DNA of 64,000 nucleotides, taken from positions 1 to 64,000 of the forward strand of contig ARYC01000091.1 of assembly GCA_000711775.1 (NCBI GenBank). Reading direction: 5' to 3'. A model generated the notes under the pieces. That model searched no databases. It worked only from the letters and a program-made list of their open reading frames with translations, and was not told the origin of the DNA. Every line of letters begins with the position of its first letter. Position 1 is the stretch's first letter. Shown piece by piece: positions 33,901 through 43,918 of the stretch. The DNA is from Oxytricha trifallax. Taxonomy: Eukaryota > Ciliophora > Spirotrichea > Sporadotrichida > Oxytrichidae. The position numbers and the translations under genes were made by a program.

Positions 33901-36900
33901 ATGTAAAAAACGTAAAATGCACAAAAAACCTTTTTAAATAACATAGTAATGCTTAAAAATTTATTAAAATTTTCATATCAAGGATAAAAAATAATCTATC
34001 TTTAATTATTAGTTAAAAAAAGACAAATTAATTGTTTTATAATATAATCACAATAATAAAATAATAGTTTATTTATTCTTTACATCTATAACAAAATATC
34101 TAAAACTACTAAAAGAATTTCGAGGTTTTAAATGTGTTTTTGAATTCGACAGCTCACTGCATTTTTACACCAATCAATATTTTTTTATTATTTTGGAAAA
34201 AACTTTTAGTCAATGGTATAATGGGAGCATTTCAATAATTAGAGCTCTTTGTTCAAGGTAATCACATTAATATTAATTTATTATTGAATTTTAAAAAAAA
34301 AAGGAAACAATTAGGCTTTGAAGTACTGCACAATAATAAAATAGTGCTTGCAAAACTTGACTTTCTAAGCTTAAAATATGACAGAAATTTCTAAATTAAG
34401 ACTAAAGCAAGTATAACTCAGCAAAAATAAAATATATATTGAATAGATCATAAATGAAGTTTACAGCAATTTTTTAAATGAAACTTCAATGAAAAATATT
34501 GAATTTAAGGCAGATATCTCATAGGCATTAAAAAATTGCAATAAAGTAAAAAATAATTCAATTTATGTAAAATATTGATTTACTATAAATTTAAATGACA
34601 GTTTTTTAGCTTAGAAATCTCATAAAATAATTTTTATTCTCTTTTAGTAAGGCTGTTAATTTTGAAATTACTAACTCTAAAAATTTTATAGTTTTTTTTA
34701 TAGTTATCTGTAATAAAAAATTGAATTTATATACAAACTTTACAAATTTATTAAAACATAAAATAATCCTGATTTAACTTCAAATAGAATCAGAAAATGA
34801 TTAAAGATAATAATACCAAGTGATTAAATTTTTTAAACTTTAACTTAGCTATAAACATGATAATTATAACAGAAAAAGCAAAAAACTAATTAATTATTAA
34901 ATAATCATAATTGATTATAAACTTGAATTATTATTATATTTGCCTGCAAATTATCTCCATAAAGCTTAGGTTTTTACAATGATTTTTATATTTATTATAA
35001 ATTATCCTTATTTCTTAGCATTAAATAACTATTTGACATTAGAATTACATAACTATTTTATTATGTCTTTAACTCTATCATAAGTAACTTTGAATATAAA
35101 TTGAGACTATTGCTTATATAAATCCTAAAATAACTCGCATTTTTTTTTTAAAATTAAGTCATAATTATATGATTTAATCGTAAAATGTAAAAATGGAGAA
35201 AATTAAAAAAGCAGAAGGAATATAAACTCTTGTCTAGATAGAATTTATAACATACTCATAATATAGTTGCAATTAAGTCTGTAACGATAAAAATTACTGA
35301 TTATCTTAATATTATATTCAAAATAATGCAGTAAATAATATGTTCTTATTAAAATATACCTTTTCTAAAATCATTATTTCTCCTTCTTAATATTTATATT
35401 ATGATTTAGAGCGAATATTAATATCTCTCTAATTAAATATGAATAAGCTTTATCATATTATCAAAATAAATTAAATTAAAAAATTTATTAAGTTAATTAA
35501 TTATTTGCAATGAAATTCAATTATAAAAATTAACACTATAGTAATAGTATATATGGTTAAAGGTATTATCTTTAATATAATAAGGATTATTTTGAATTTA
35601 ATTAGATTTTCTATTCAATTCCATTTGATTAATAATTGATGCTAATAAGTTGAAGTTAATTCTATTCAATCTCCTACAAAATGCTTTCAATTATGATTAT
35701 TAGTTAAAAAGTTGTAGCCCATTAAATTACAAAATTTACTGTTTAATATTATATCCAAACTCAGCTTTGGTGTTTAACTAAAAGCAGCTTGAAAATAAAT
35801 CATCTCTTAGCACAGTGCTGTATCTATCTGATTATATCTATCTGATTGGTTTAAGCCCAGTATTTATTTTGGTACGGCATTAAATATTGTAGAAATACAT
35901 ATGAATTTGGAAAACTAATTATAATTATATTACATATAAATCAAAATCGTGGCAGTTAAAGTTGTCCAATTTAAACGATCTTGGGCTCATTCGATAGAAA
36001 ATTAAAAATTAGCTGGACTTTACTAATGGCGGTACTATTTCATCGCATCCCTAGAGCAAGATAAATCGATTTTAATTAAACTCATCTAAATTCAATAAAT
36101 TATATCCTCACATTAAACTGAAGTTATCTCGCTCCAGAAATGCGATAAAATAGTACCGCCAGTAATAAAGTCCTGCTAATTTTGAATTCTCTATTGAATG
36201 AGCCCAATATTGTTTGAATTGGAAAACTTTAACTGCCAATATTTTAATCTTTAATAAATTTTAATTTAAATTATTTTCCAAATTCAAATGTATTTCTACA
36301 ATATATTTTTAGAAGGTAATCCTGTCTTCTCTATAATACATTCGTATCTAAAGAAAACTAATAAATATAATGCTGCTTTTTTATTCATAAAAATATAGAT
36401 GATAAATCGCAATCATTATTTAGATTCACTCATAAACTAAGATAGACTTACATTTAATTATGCATTTTACAAAAAAATGTCTGTGAATAGCATACAAATT
36501 CAATATTCAACACTTAGCTAGCATAGTATTTTTTAGGAAATTAGATTAATTATAATTATCTAAGCTCATTTTATATTCTTATTGATTATATTTTTACAAA
36601 CCTCTTCCTATCGACAGAAGTCTATGATTATTTATAATATAAAGTAACCTATACTATTTTAAAGTAAAAACTAATTTAAAGTTACTTAACCATTTATACC
36701 TTTGTCTTATCTCTAAAGATTCAAATTTAAGAATGCTTTCAAGTATAGCTTATAATATTTTTTATTTTAAATATAAGTATACTAGGAGTGGTATAGTAAA
36801 AATTACTGCAAAAATAGTAAGTTAAGATCAAATCAAAACTGATAATAATTTCAATAATTAATTATCAATTTATTTTCTTTTAATTTCAATTCAGATTTTT

Positions 36901-39900
36901 CATTGTCTAGTAATAGTAATGTTCCAAAATTTACAAGCTCATTTAGCTCTCAAAGAGATTTAAATGAAGTTTAGGAACAAAAATTTGATTAAAAATCCTT
37001 GTTTCCAGACTTGACTCTCTACAAAAGACGATCAGAATAAGTATATATTAACTAATTAAGATTATTATGAAAGAAAATAATTATTATATTTAGTTCTTTA
37101 ATATTTATTGGTGAATGTTACTATTGTTATTTTCTGTTTAATTTAAAAAATTCTGTAGAAATTTAATAATTAATCAATTAATTTTTGAAATAACCCTTAA
37201 TTGAATTAACTTTCAAAAATTATTTCCCTATATTAGATCTATATCGGTTGATTTAAAATGTCTCCATTATATTTGATTTCTTTTTGAAATAATTCAATTT
37301 ATTATCTTATGATGAAACAAATTAAATGTTGTTTTTTTATAACTAAAGTATGCTTAAAATTTACTTATCTATATAATTAATCTATATTTTAATATTAATT
37401 TATTTTATCTATTGATCTTATATTTAAATTTTGTTTACCAATATTTACTAATAAGCGTCGAAGATTCAGGCATTTATAAAAATAAATTATAAAAATTTTA
37501 TTTTTTTATTATTTTAAATTGTTATTGGAATAAAAAACCCTTATCTTACGACTAGCTAATTTATTGATAATTAATGAATCTTGCTCGATAGTGCATTTTA
37601 ATATAATATAATTTTAGTGTGTAAACTTGCTTATTTGTAATGCTTTTTATAACTTTTTTATGCTTTTATTTATATAATACCATTTTAAAGTAATTGTTAT
37701 TATTTTAAAATACTATTTCTATCAGTAGATATTGTTAAATCTTAATTAATTTAATTTTATATAAAAATAGGGGGTGGAAGTTTCCTTCTACCCCCTTAGA
37801 AGTTTCCCGCCTCTTCGGTAGTTTCCTGTCCGCAGCATTGAAATTTATATAATTTGGCAAAAGAAATATTAGAAACATAAAAATCCCAATTTAATTACCC
37901 TAGCCATATATTACACAAATTTTTCTAAAAAATAATTTTAAGGTTTATAATATTTTCTTTGTCTGATTATATATTAAAAAAATAAAAAAATAATTTAATT
38001 TATTAATAATAAATATTGGAAGCTAGATTATACATAATTAGATCATAATTTATGAATAAGATTTTAAGAAATTTATAAATATTATTAATTTTATGTATGG
38101 AGAAGGAAACTTTACCCTCTCCCAAATAGTATTAACCTAATTAAATTCAATAAATCTTTTTAAAAAGTCAGTATTTTTAAAGAATTTATTAATTTAATCA
38201 TATATTTATTTCCACCTCAATTTTAATCTTATTAAATAATTGCAATAAATATTTTTTATATATCAAAGATTTTGGGATATAAATACAAATGAGATAAAAT
38301 AGTTAGCTATTTACATTATTTGGTAACACAAAGCTATCGAAAGAAAAAATAATGCAGAGTGGAGTGGGTTTGGGATTAACTGTTTCTAGATTGCTGGCTG
38401 AATCTATGGGTGGTCGAATGACGTTAGACTGGACAGAGTAAGATAGAGGAACCAAATTTGATTTCTTTATACCTCTCAAATACTAGAGTTAATAAGTTTC
38501 TTCACCTTAGGAATAATATTTCACTCAAGAAACAAGAAATAACAGGAATATTTATTAATATTGTAGAAGTAAATTCGAATTAGGAAAATTAATTATAATT
38601 AAACTTTGAATCGAAATAGTGGCAGTTAAAGCTGTCCATATTTGACGACTTTTGGCTTATTCGATAAAGAATTCAAAATTGCTTTACTTCAATATTGGCG
38701 GTAAAATTTTATCTCATACAGGTGCGATAAATTAACTTGATTTTAATTAAGTGTATCTAAATTCATCAATATATGTCCCCAAATTAAAGTGAAGTTAATT
38801 TATCGCACCTGTATGAGATAAAATTGTACCTCCAATTGAAAAGTTAAGCTATTTTTCAATTCTTTATAGGATAAGCCCAAAATCGTCAAATATGTACAGC
38901 TTTAACTCTCACCATTTTGATTCATTTTAAGCTAAATTATAATTAATTTTTCAAATCAAATTTATTTTTACATTATTAATCGAAATTTGGTAGCTTTTTT
39001 AATAATGAAAACTTTAAAAGTACAAACTCTGATCTTTCTAATTTAAATAGCAAAGACATTTTTGATGATCCACATCCACAGCTTTTCTTAAAAGTTATTT
39101 TTTTAATTATTTATATAGCAAATGAAATTCAACAAATTAACTAAAGCCTATCATATATAGAAGGATGTCTATTCATTTTATTCAATGCCAAAATTAGAGT
39201 GAAGGAATCTCAAAATATAATATCTTCCACAAGAAAAAAATTGGAGAAGACAACCAATATTGGGTATTAAGTTATTAGAAAATCACATAGAATGAGGATG
39301 GAGATTAGCAAAACCTGAATGAGTTATATGCAGTTTGAAATTTAGGAAATATTAAAAACTTGGAAATGTAATAAATTACACTTCTTCTTATATTGAGTGG
39401 TGTATTTAAAAGTATCATTATTTTACCTTAAGTTATTATTAATTCTATCTCTTTATCTATAGCAAATGAAAGAGGAGTATAAATGCTCTTAAAATGCAAC
39501 TACAAGAATTTCAAATGAGTTGATCTAATAAGATAGTATGGAAAATTTTGAAAATAGTTCTGATGATTATTAATTTGACACTAGCAACTAAGAATACAAA
39601 AATTTCAATAAAAATAATTCAAATTATATCTAAATAAAAAAATATAAGAATCTTAAATTCTAATAGTCGATGATAACGTTTTCAATATTTAAAAACATTC
39701 ATATTTAAAATATTTATTGATATTATATTGAGATATACTCATATTAATTTTAATTTTATTGCGAAGTTATCAATTTATGAGAAACAAACTGGTCAACTTC
39801 TAAATGAAGCAAGTAAAAACAACTCATCTAGGAAAAATCAAAGATAAACTTTTCAGCATATATTAAAGCCTGAATTTATTTTCTAATTAAAGTTTCATCA

Positions 39901-42900
39901 TGATTTCATTTTATTTTTATGAATTATAAGCCGTTTAAATGATGCCTTACAATTATATATTTAATTTAACTAATATTGAGATCTTATAACTGATTTTATT
40001 GCATTCTTTTGGACTCAAATCAGACATCGCTTTAAATGGCAAAGATGCTGTGGATAAAGTGAAAATGAAGTTGGACTTGATTAATTAATTAATAAATACT
40101 CTAAATAATTTATTCTAATTATCAAATAAAATTTTCAGAAGCTTCCTCCCCAAATGTAAAATATTTGACACTAATATATATTAATTGAAAACAAATTTTA
40201 TAAATTAAAACTTTTATTATGAGAAAAATTGATTATTTGATTAATTTATATATTTTTTTAATTCGACACTATATATTCAGAATTTAAATCATTTCGAAGC
40301 AAATTATATATATATTTTCAAATAGCAAACAAAATGAATTGGCTTGATTTATACAATTTAGAATTTTAAGATTATTGATTAATTTTATATATGTCATTTA
40401 TAAATTTCCCTATTTTATTATAAAATGATTGTCATTCAAAATTAAAGATCTAATTTAACATATCTAAATTAAAGTGGATTATAGAATATTAGAATTCCAG
40501 TTAATTAATTTATGAAAATGGCCATGAATTTTTATTTGGAATGAAAAATGATTTACTTTTTATATTATTGTAGGAATACATTCGAAATTGGGAAATTAAT
40601 TTAATTTAAATTTATTATAAATCAAAATCTTGGCAGTTAAAGTTGGCCAATTTAAATGATTTTGGTCTCATTCGATAGAGAATTTAAATTGGCTGAACTT
40701 TATTATTGACGGTAACATTTTATCGCATTCCTGGAGCGAGATAACTCGACTTTAATTAAACATCTCTAAATTCATTAAATTATACCCTCACATTAAAGTC
40801 GAGTTATCTCGCTCCAGGGATGCGATAAAATAGTACCGCCAATAATAAAGTTCAGCCAATTTAAATTCTCTATCGAATGAGACCAAAATCATTTAAATTG
40901 GCCAACTTTAACTGCCAAGATTTTGATTTATAATTAATTTAAATTAAATTAATTTCCCAATTTCGAATGTATTCCTACAATATTGGGGATATTAAACTTC
41001 CTTCTTAAATCATAAAAATATTATTTACGATTGATAAATAAACAATAGAACTAGATTTATGAAAACTCAAGACAAGGTACTCCTTAATAACAACAATCTT
41101 CATAATTTTTCACCAAAAGCAAATTGAAAAAATAAATATTATAAAATAATCAAAACCTAGTGGACAATTAATAAAAATCGAATAACTAATTTGTCAAAGC
41201 ATAATCTTTGGACGAAGAATCAAAAATACATCTAAGCAGATTTAGAAAAAGAGAGGATACATTTAAATCTCAAGAACCTCAATTTTAAAAAGTATTATTA
41301 ATTATATATTTAGTATGAGAATGTTTTATATAAAAAGAAGAAAATTAGATTTAAAATAAAGATTGAATAATTTTATTCCTTGCTATTCACATTAAAAGTA
41401 GCGCTTTAATGTAGTTTATTCATATATTAAATGTACTGTTTTGAATAAAATTAGAAAGTTAATAAACTAAAATGTAAATTGATAGCTTTAACAGTATTTA
41501 TATGTTACAACTCGATAAAAGACAGAGATATTGCAAAATAAAATTTTAGAAAAATATAGATGAGTAAAGATTTCTTGCCCTAATTGAGCTGCTAATGATT
41601 ATTATTGTTGTATCTTTTTTTGGCATCATTTAGATATATTTGCTCTAAACCTTTTTAAAGGTAGAATCTAAATTTATTGTTTTACTATATAAAATTGGGC
41701 AAGATTACTTTAATTGAAAAAAAATTGGCACCATAAGATAAAATGAATTGTATATGATAGTAAATTTTATTCTTTATTAATTATTTATGGCAGTTGGTTT
41801 AGTTTAAATTCATTAATAATAATTCATAATTATTACAAAAATTCATTGTTTTTCCAAGAATTTTTATAAAACAAAAGAAAAATTTTAAATAAAAAAACTG
41901 TATTCTTACTTGAAAAAAAACCAATATATGAAATGTTATGTCATAATTCTCGAAAATACTAATAAGTAAAGTTTATATAATTTTTAACCCTTTTTAATTA
42001 CTAAAAAATTATTTTATTTTATAAAAAAATCATATTGGCAAAAGAAAATAATTATGTAGTTTTTGCTGATAGGAATAAGTGAACAAAGCAAACTATTATA
42101 ATTTAACTACCAGTTTTTAATTAATAATGAGAGAGATTTTTATTTAGGTTAACAATATATATATATAATTGATCACAGTTTACCATAGTCAAAAATTAAA
42201 GCGATTAAAATATATTTAATATTAATAATTTTAAAATTCTTTATTTTTCACTATTTTGGGAAAAAATGGACTTAATTTTTGAATAAATTTCGTTAAGACT
42301 TATAATCAATCAATTATAAAAAAAAATCGCAAAAAGAATTAAAAAAAATTAATTATAATTACAAATTTAAATCATTTTAATAGCTGTTTAATAAAATTAA
42401 TTTTCATAAAATAACAAGAAAATAAATAAAAAAATTATGAGGTTAAGATTCGCTGATAGAGTTAGTTAAGTTGCGAGCAATAAAATAAAAAACATAAATT
42501 TACCACTTATAAGTTATAGTGACAACAATGATTATTCAACGAATTCGGCTTCTGACATTAATATTTAGATTTCTGACGATAAAGTAGAAAATGAAAACTA
42601 TTTAATATAAATAAATAGATTAATGCATGCATGATAATACTTTATTATTATAATGTTATAAAAACTAGATGTACAAATTAATAATAATGGATATCAACAT
42701 GCCAGTCCTTGATGGAGTTGAAGCAACCAAGCAAATTAAAGACATACTATATTCCCATAATTCTTCTTGTGCAATAAAATATTAAATTTATAATTTTTAA
42801 ATTAATGTCAATCATTAGTCACACTGCGATGCCAATAGATTTATTTCAAAATAATGCCGAGGAGTGGTTTGATGGGTACCTATAAAAACCTATAGTACTA

Positions 42901-42951
42901 GATGATCTAGAACAAATTATAAAATAAATCAATATTTAGAATAGGAAATGA
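24839..42951 (+). CDS. Hybrid sensor histidine kinase gene, copy B, complete but IES-interrupted
   Basis: The gene runs from ATG at 24,839 (MTFNLKYFFDYLSLRTQNQ) to TGA at 42,949 (after LEQIIKQINIQNRK), split into at least 20 coding islands in linear order. Visible order: N-terminal membrane-associated part, PAS start (LQEGVLILNNDQACN), linker islands, HisKA-like NGIMGAFQQLEL, ATPase G box (GVGLGLTVSRLLAESMGG), acidic linker, and REC domain with DD (ILIVDDN), phospho-acceptor (MDINMP), SHTAMP and the lysine (LQKPIV). Paralogue comparison plus pointers shows it is not scrambled. The H-box and N box were not pinned down. Such proteins sense a signal at a membrane and relay phosphate His to Asp. 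Confidence 0.85.
25363..25562 (+). CDS. Copy B islands 2-3, hydrophobic segment
   Basis: Reads SELIQARYNIF, then, after a small gap whose IES border is unclear, ISIMGSLPILIYRLLMEDNQ and NLYQIP. In the core (25,482-25,556) the four differences from copy C (54,631-54,700) are all synonymous, direct evidence that this frame is under purifying selection. Part of the N-terminal, probably membrane-associated region. Confidence 0.8.
25785..25915 (+). CDS. Copy B island 4
   Basis: Reads IFYIFGHRFPNKYTIYNIT, then LQLLMNLAIISKIGTHNQN; copy C (54,941-55,056) differs mostly by synonymous or conservative changes. A short conserved patch upstream (25,725-25,745) may be a further fragment. Confidence 0.65.
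26286..26480 (+). CDS. Copy B islands 5-6
   Basis: Two patches conserved with copy C: GLNPHQFIPSIVNQINI (26,290; C 55,466) and a segment at 26,395-26,475 that is almost invariant over its core (C 55,561-55,640). The reading frame of the second patch is undecided, since more than one frame is open. Confidence 0.55.
26843..26905 (+). CDS. Copy B island 7, transmembrane
   Basis: Encodes EAFIVVVVIQTIDIAYFF; copy C (56,027-56,085) encodes VFIVVIALQTIDIAYFLF. A membrane segment by hydrophobicity. Confidence 0.6.
27484..27548 (+). CDS. Copy B island 8
   Basis: LYARSTAIELVLIANIFENT against LYAKSIAIELACLSHIIENT in copy C (57,022-57,083). The foreign antisense ORF cluster at 27,979-29,405 sits in the IES that follows; copy C lacks it. 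Confidence 0.6.
27979..28482 (-). CDS. Antisense ORF c of a GC-richer cluster, unknown
   Basis: 167 codons from ATG at 28,482 (MTPDTSHIGIPEQKLIRY) to TGA at 27,979, rich in charged residues (LTREK-type tail: EREKLKLKIRTKRNCFKEQ). Overlaps the end of ORF b by 11 nt in the +1 frame. Family not recognised. Composition and codon use differ from the surrounding IES DNA, and homologous DNA is missing from copy C, so it is an insertion. Confidence 0.55.
28472..29062 (-). CDS. Antisense ORF b, unknown
   Basis: 196 codons open in the ciliate code with several TAA/TAG as Gln: KYSEDDLDFAQSYHDNKRVK, later LNLNSSLSSNKANETPNQH and PSSPFSILNRDESPFLPIK. Low-complexity Ser/Asn/Gln-rich middle. It starts 1 nt after ORF a stops and ends in TCC TGA C, where ORF c takes over in the +1 frame. 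Unrecognised. Confidence 0.6.
29064..29405 (-). CDS. Antisense ORF a, unknown
   Basis: 113 codons from ATG at 29,405: MNEKSHELFLQFQKEQGYFP, later TERILLKESGDSEKQEARTL and LRDWILSPEMTSNWESIKL. After the TGA the same frame continues convincingly (NEQEFDSDSGMWTGEIDYDL) for 25 residues, so the TGA may be a recent nonsense change and the real frame switch may lie slightly downstream. No reverse transcriptase, DDE or other signature was seen. Confidence 0.6.
29830..30180 (+). CDS. Copy B islands 9-10, transmembrane and juxtamembrane
   Basis: The strongest part (30,026-30,180) encodes AYWGQIYGIKCITIDLIYY, NMFCVAIIISIIRIKEIND, RKRLNLLAKLGK, and is nearly the same in copy C (58,011-58,170), with two synonymous and six mostly conservative changes. 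A hydrophobic stretch followed by a basic amphipathic segment is typical of the last membrane helix before a PAS or HisKA region. Confidence 0.75.
30485..30575 (+). CDS. Copy B island 11, PAS domain start
   Basis: KCKKKLNMILNLLQEGVLIL followed by NNDQACNKIV; copy C gives KCKKDLNMILNMLQEGVLIL, NADLACNRIV. The pattern LxxLxEGVLILNxD is that of a PAS domain entry in sensor kinases. Confidence 0.7.
31017..31470 (+). CDS. Copy B islands 12-13, linker
   Basis: KVFHNQEIIRLFSQEYKKQQ, DTPIRVHDSILLCSMQEKK (to about 31,160), then SLCHQVKIKKEFNHIKTEG, TQNLYKFIQEIRASVQQQED (from 31,318). Both are closely matched in copy C (63,640-63,775 and from 63,955). The linker is hydrophilic and Gln/Lys-rich. Confidence 0.75.
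31860..31990 (+). CDS. Copy B island 14
   Basis: FKQHMRIYSLHESQYVVQLI, QQRQGFEEYKNINVIKLCN without TGA. The homologous part of copy C lies outside the window, so support is composition and frame only. Confidence 0.5.
32678..32870 (+). CDS. Copy B island 15, possibly PAS-like
   Basis: RSQRVLLSHPLAGYLSQISH, YKVKYEEQGGKLFVFKKTMS, RMPCQLTHQSFDQMIACIR. No TGA over 60 codons; ordinary composition compared with flanking DNA. The K-VKYE-xx-GGKLFVFKK stretch recalls the beta strands near the end of a PAS fold. Confidence 0.5.
33275..33470 (+). CDS. Copy B island 16
   Basis: LTFTILTDRSNYFIVFKEDR, KQNASKTHKITLDQAKGLS, VKGTPPLFKRKMWELQNH. The odd run of nine C at 33,413 is read as Thr-Pro-Pro-Leu codons and so is explained as coding. 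Confidence 0.5.
33760..33960 (+). CDS. Copy B island 17 (tentative)
   Basis: FAEAMYNYDRNSTVTMTMKY, EKIFKFESFER then a TGA, after which the same frame continues FSFNNICLKSLSEKVNVK. An IES border or damage lies near 33,850. Confidence 0.35.
34205..34270 (+). CDS. Copy B HisKA-like island
   Basis: LLVNGIMGAFQQLELFVQGN resembles the NGI(M/I)G helix that follows the phosphorylated His in HisKA dimerisation domains (H-E-x-R-T-P-L-N-G-I-x-G). The histidine itself is not on this island and is presumably on a preceding MDS that I could not identify. Confidence 0.5.
35755..36330 (+). CDS. Copy B islands flanking a foldback IES
   Basis: Left island: SALVFNQKQLENKSSLSTVL, YLSDYIYLIGLSPVFILVR (to about 35,886). 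Right island: FLEGNPVFSIIHS (from about 36,305). Removing the foldback element between, with an ATAT overlap, joins RHQI to FLEGN in frame. Confidence 0.5.
35886..36302. mobile_element. MITE-like foldback element, family 1
   Basis: 417 bp with inverse arms of about 190 bp beginning ATTGTAGAAATACAT and ending ATGTATTTCTACAAT; the centre carries the CGGTACTATTTCATCGCAT / ATGCGATAAAATAGTACCG pair typical of the family. It has no coding capacity and probably serves as an IES of copy B. Confidence 0.85.
36880..37045 (+). CDS. Copy B island, Ser-rich linker
   Basis: SSNSNVPKFTSSFSSQRDLN, EVQEQKFDQKSLFPDLTLY, KRRSEQV. TGA-free and distinct from flanking AT-rich DNA. Confidence 0.5.
37765..38130. 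repeat. Decayed foldback element with G/C-rich ends
   Basis: AGGGGGTGGAAGTTTCCTTC near 37,768 faces its inverse GAAGGAAACTTTACCCTCTC near 38,101. The left end continues with another 60 bp of unusually C-rich sequence. AT-rich interior. Probably a nonautonomous element within a copy-B IES. Confidence 0.55.
38350..38559 (+). CDS. Copy B ATPase (HATPase_c) C-terminal island
   Basis: SGVGLGLTVSRLLAESMGG, RMTLDWTEQDRGTKFDFFIP. GLGL is the G2 box of histidine-kinase ATPase domains and the following ESMGGRM is the usual continuation. Ends in the pointer TTATTAAT (38,552-38,559), directly followed by a foldback element that is the IES. Confidence 0.9.
38560..38974. mobile_element. MITE-like foldback element, family 1, acting as an exact IES
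   Basis: Inverse arms of about 190 bp; ends ATTGTAGAAGTAAATTCGAA and ...TTTACATT. The pointer TTATTAAT lies at 38,552-38,559 and 38,973-38,980; excision of 421 bp joins RNIYQ to SKFGSFFNNENF with no frame change. The element is thus essentially the complete IES. Confidence 0.9.
38973..39127 (+). CDS. Copy B acidic linker island
   Basis: SKFGSFFNNENFKSTNSDLS, NLNSKDIFDDPHPQ, matching NENFSSRFSDNSNISQFDIF, DDSSPQ in copy A. The right border is probably the 14-bp direct repeat TATAGCAAATGAAA (39,114-39,127 and 39,458-39,471), but joining there shifts frame by one, so the exact junction or an added intron is unresolved. Confidence 0.75.
39458..39689 (+). CDS. Copy B linker and REC start island
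   Basis: QMKEEYKCSQNATTRISNEL, IQQDSMENFENSS, then, after a one-base frame change in an A run near 39,640, ESQILIVDDNVFN. The pair of Asp in VDDN forms the acidic pocket of the receiver. Copy A has QMKEEYKQTQNARERTSNSL and SQILIVDDNAFN. It ends in the pointer AATATT. Confidence 0.8.
39684..39971. other. 288-bp IES with pointer AATATT in copy B
   Basis: AATATT at 39,684-39,689 and 39,972-39,977; excision joins VDDNVFN to IEILQLILLHSFG in frame. Confidence 0.85.
39972..40095 (+). CDS. Copy B REC middle island
   Basis: IEILQLILLHSFGLKSDIAL, NGKDAVDKVKMKLDLI. Nearly identical to copy A (8,860-8,975). The 9-bp repeat AATTAATAA (40,087-40,095 and 42,676-42,684) is a pointer candidate whose use keeps frame: DLINQLIIMDINMP. 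Confidence 0.85.
40567..40981. mobile_element. MITE-like foldback element, family 1, best-preserved copy
   Basis: Arms of about 190 bp are almost perfect inverses, starting ATTGTAGGAATACATTCGAA and ending in its inverse; internal CTCGCTCCAGGGATGCGATA / TATCGCATTCCTGGAGCGAG pair. It lies within the 2.6-kb IES (40,087-42,675) between the two halves of the REC domain, like the 14.5-kb copy in paralogue A. Confidence 0.9.
41000..42675. other. IES interior without recognisable feature
   Basis: Remainder of the REC-domain IES of copy B, AT-rich, no convincing ORF. Confidence 0.5.
42676..42951 (+). CDS. Copy B REC end with stop codon
   Basis: IIMDINMPVLDGVEATKQIK contains the phospho-acceptor Asp; after the small IES follow ISHTAMPIDLFQNNAEEWFD, GYLQKPIVLDDLEQIIKQ and the stop TGA at 42,949. 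The conserved T/A and K residues of a functional receiver are all present, unlike in copy A. Confidence 0.9.
42772..42808. other. 37-bp IES with pointer CAAT in copy B
   Basis: CAAT at 42,772-42,775 and 42,809-42,812; excision gives TGT GCA ATC ATT AGT, joining SSCAI to ISHTAMP. Same codon and pointer as in copy A. Confidence 0.9.
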
Positions 42952-43918
42952 AGAAATAATAATCATATTAATAAAACTTAATTATATAATTTCCTAAAAT
43001 CATTATCAATATTTAATTATTCTTAATCAATTGGCGATGTTATAAAATTATTTAAAAACTAGATAGGTTTAAATTGTACTTAATGAACTATATTAAATTA
43101 CTTATTTAAAATTTCTCTGAAAATATTTTCATTAAATTGTATATTAATACTTTACAAAATTCCAATTTAGAATTAAAATTAAATTGTATAGTGTTTTAAA
43201 ATTCATTAAAAATTAAGGTTATTTTTTATTAAAAAGTTGATAATTTTTTTAAATATATAAACTTAAATTTATAATTTTCTAAACATGAAAAAGTAGGTTA
43301 GATTTATTAGCAATGAAACTTTTGAAGGGATAATGAATTAAATTTATTGAATAATATTAAAGAATAATATTTTTACACATTTCTTAGATTAAAAAAAAGA
43401 AATTTCAATTAATAGTTTTTAAGCAAATTAAATTTTAAACTTTATACTTAAGTTATAAATTTGTAATGCAGGAGTTTTTAATTTCCTTATAAATTAATCA
43501 AATGCCCTTTCATCAATTATTAAAAAGAAAATAAACTTTAGGAAATAATATTATTTTGTTGTCAATATATCAAGTAAATAACCAAAAAATTAAATAATCA
43601 AGTAAAACGCTGTGAATATTTTTTTCGAATTATCTATTAATAATATACTAAGTAAACAGATAGAAAACCAAATAATTAATTTTCTTCGGTTTAATTTAAT
43701 ATTATTGACAGATAGTAATATTATCAATATAGTCATTATAACAAATAAAAAGTAGGAGAATTTTAAAAGTATAATTAGTAAAATTTTATCATATATTTAT
43801 ATCTTACACTGTAAATCGATTTTAATTGCTTAATAATGATCATGAATTTCTCTAACTTATTTTATAGAAATTTAAATACCCCCAAGAAACTACTCAACAC
43901 TTATTCATATTTTTGATT

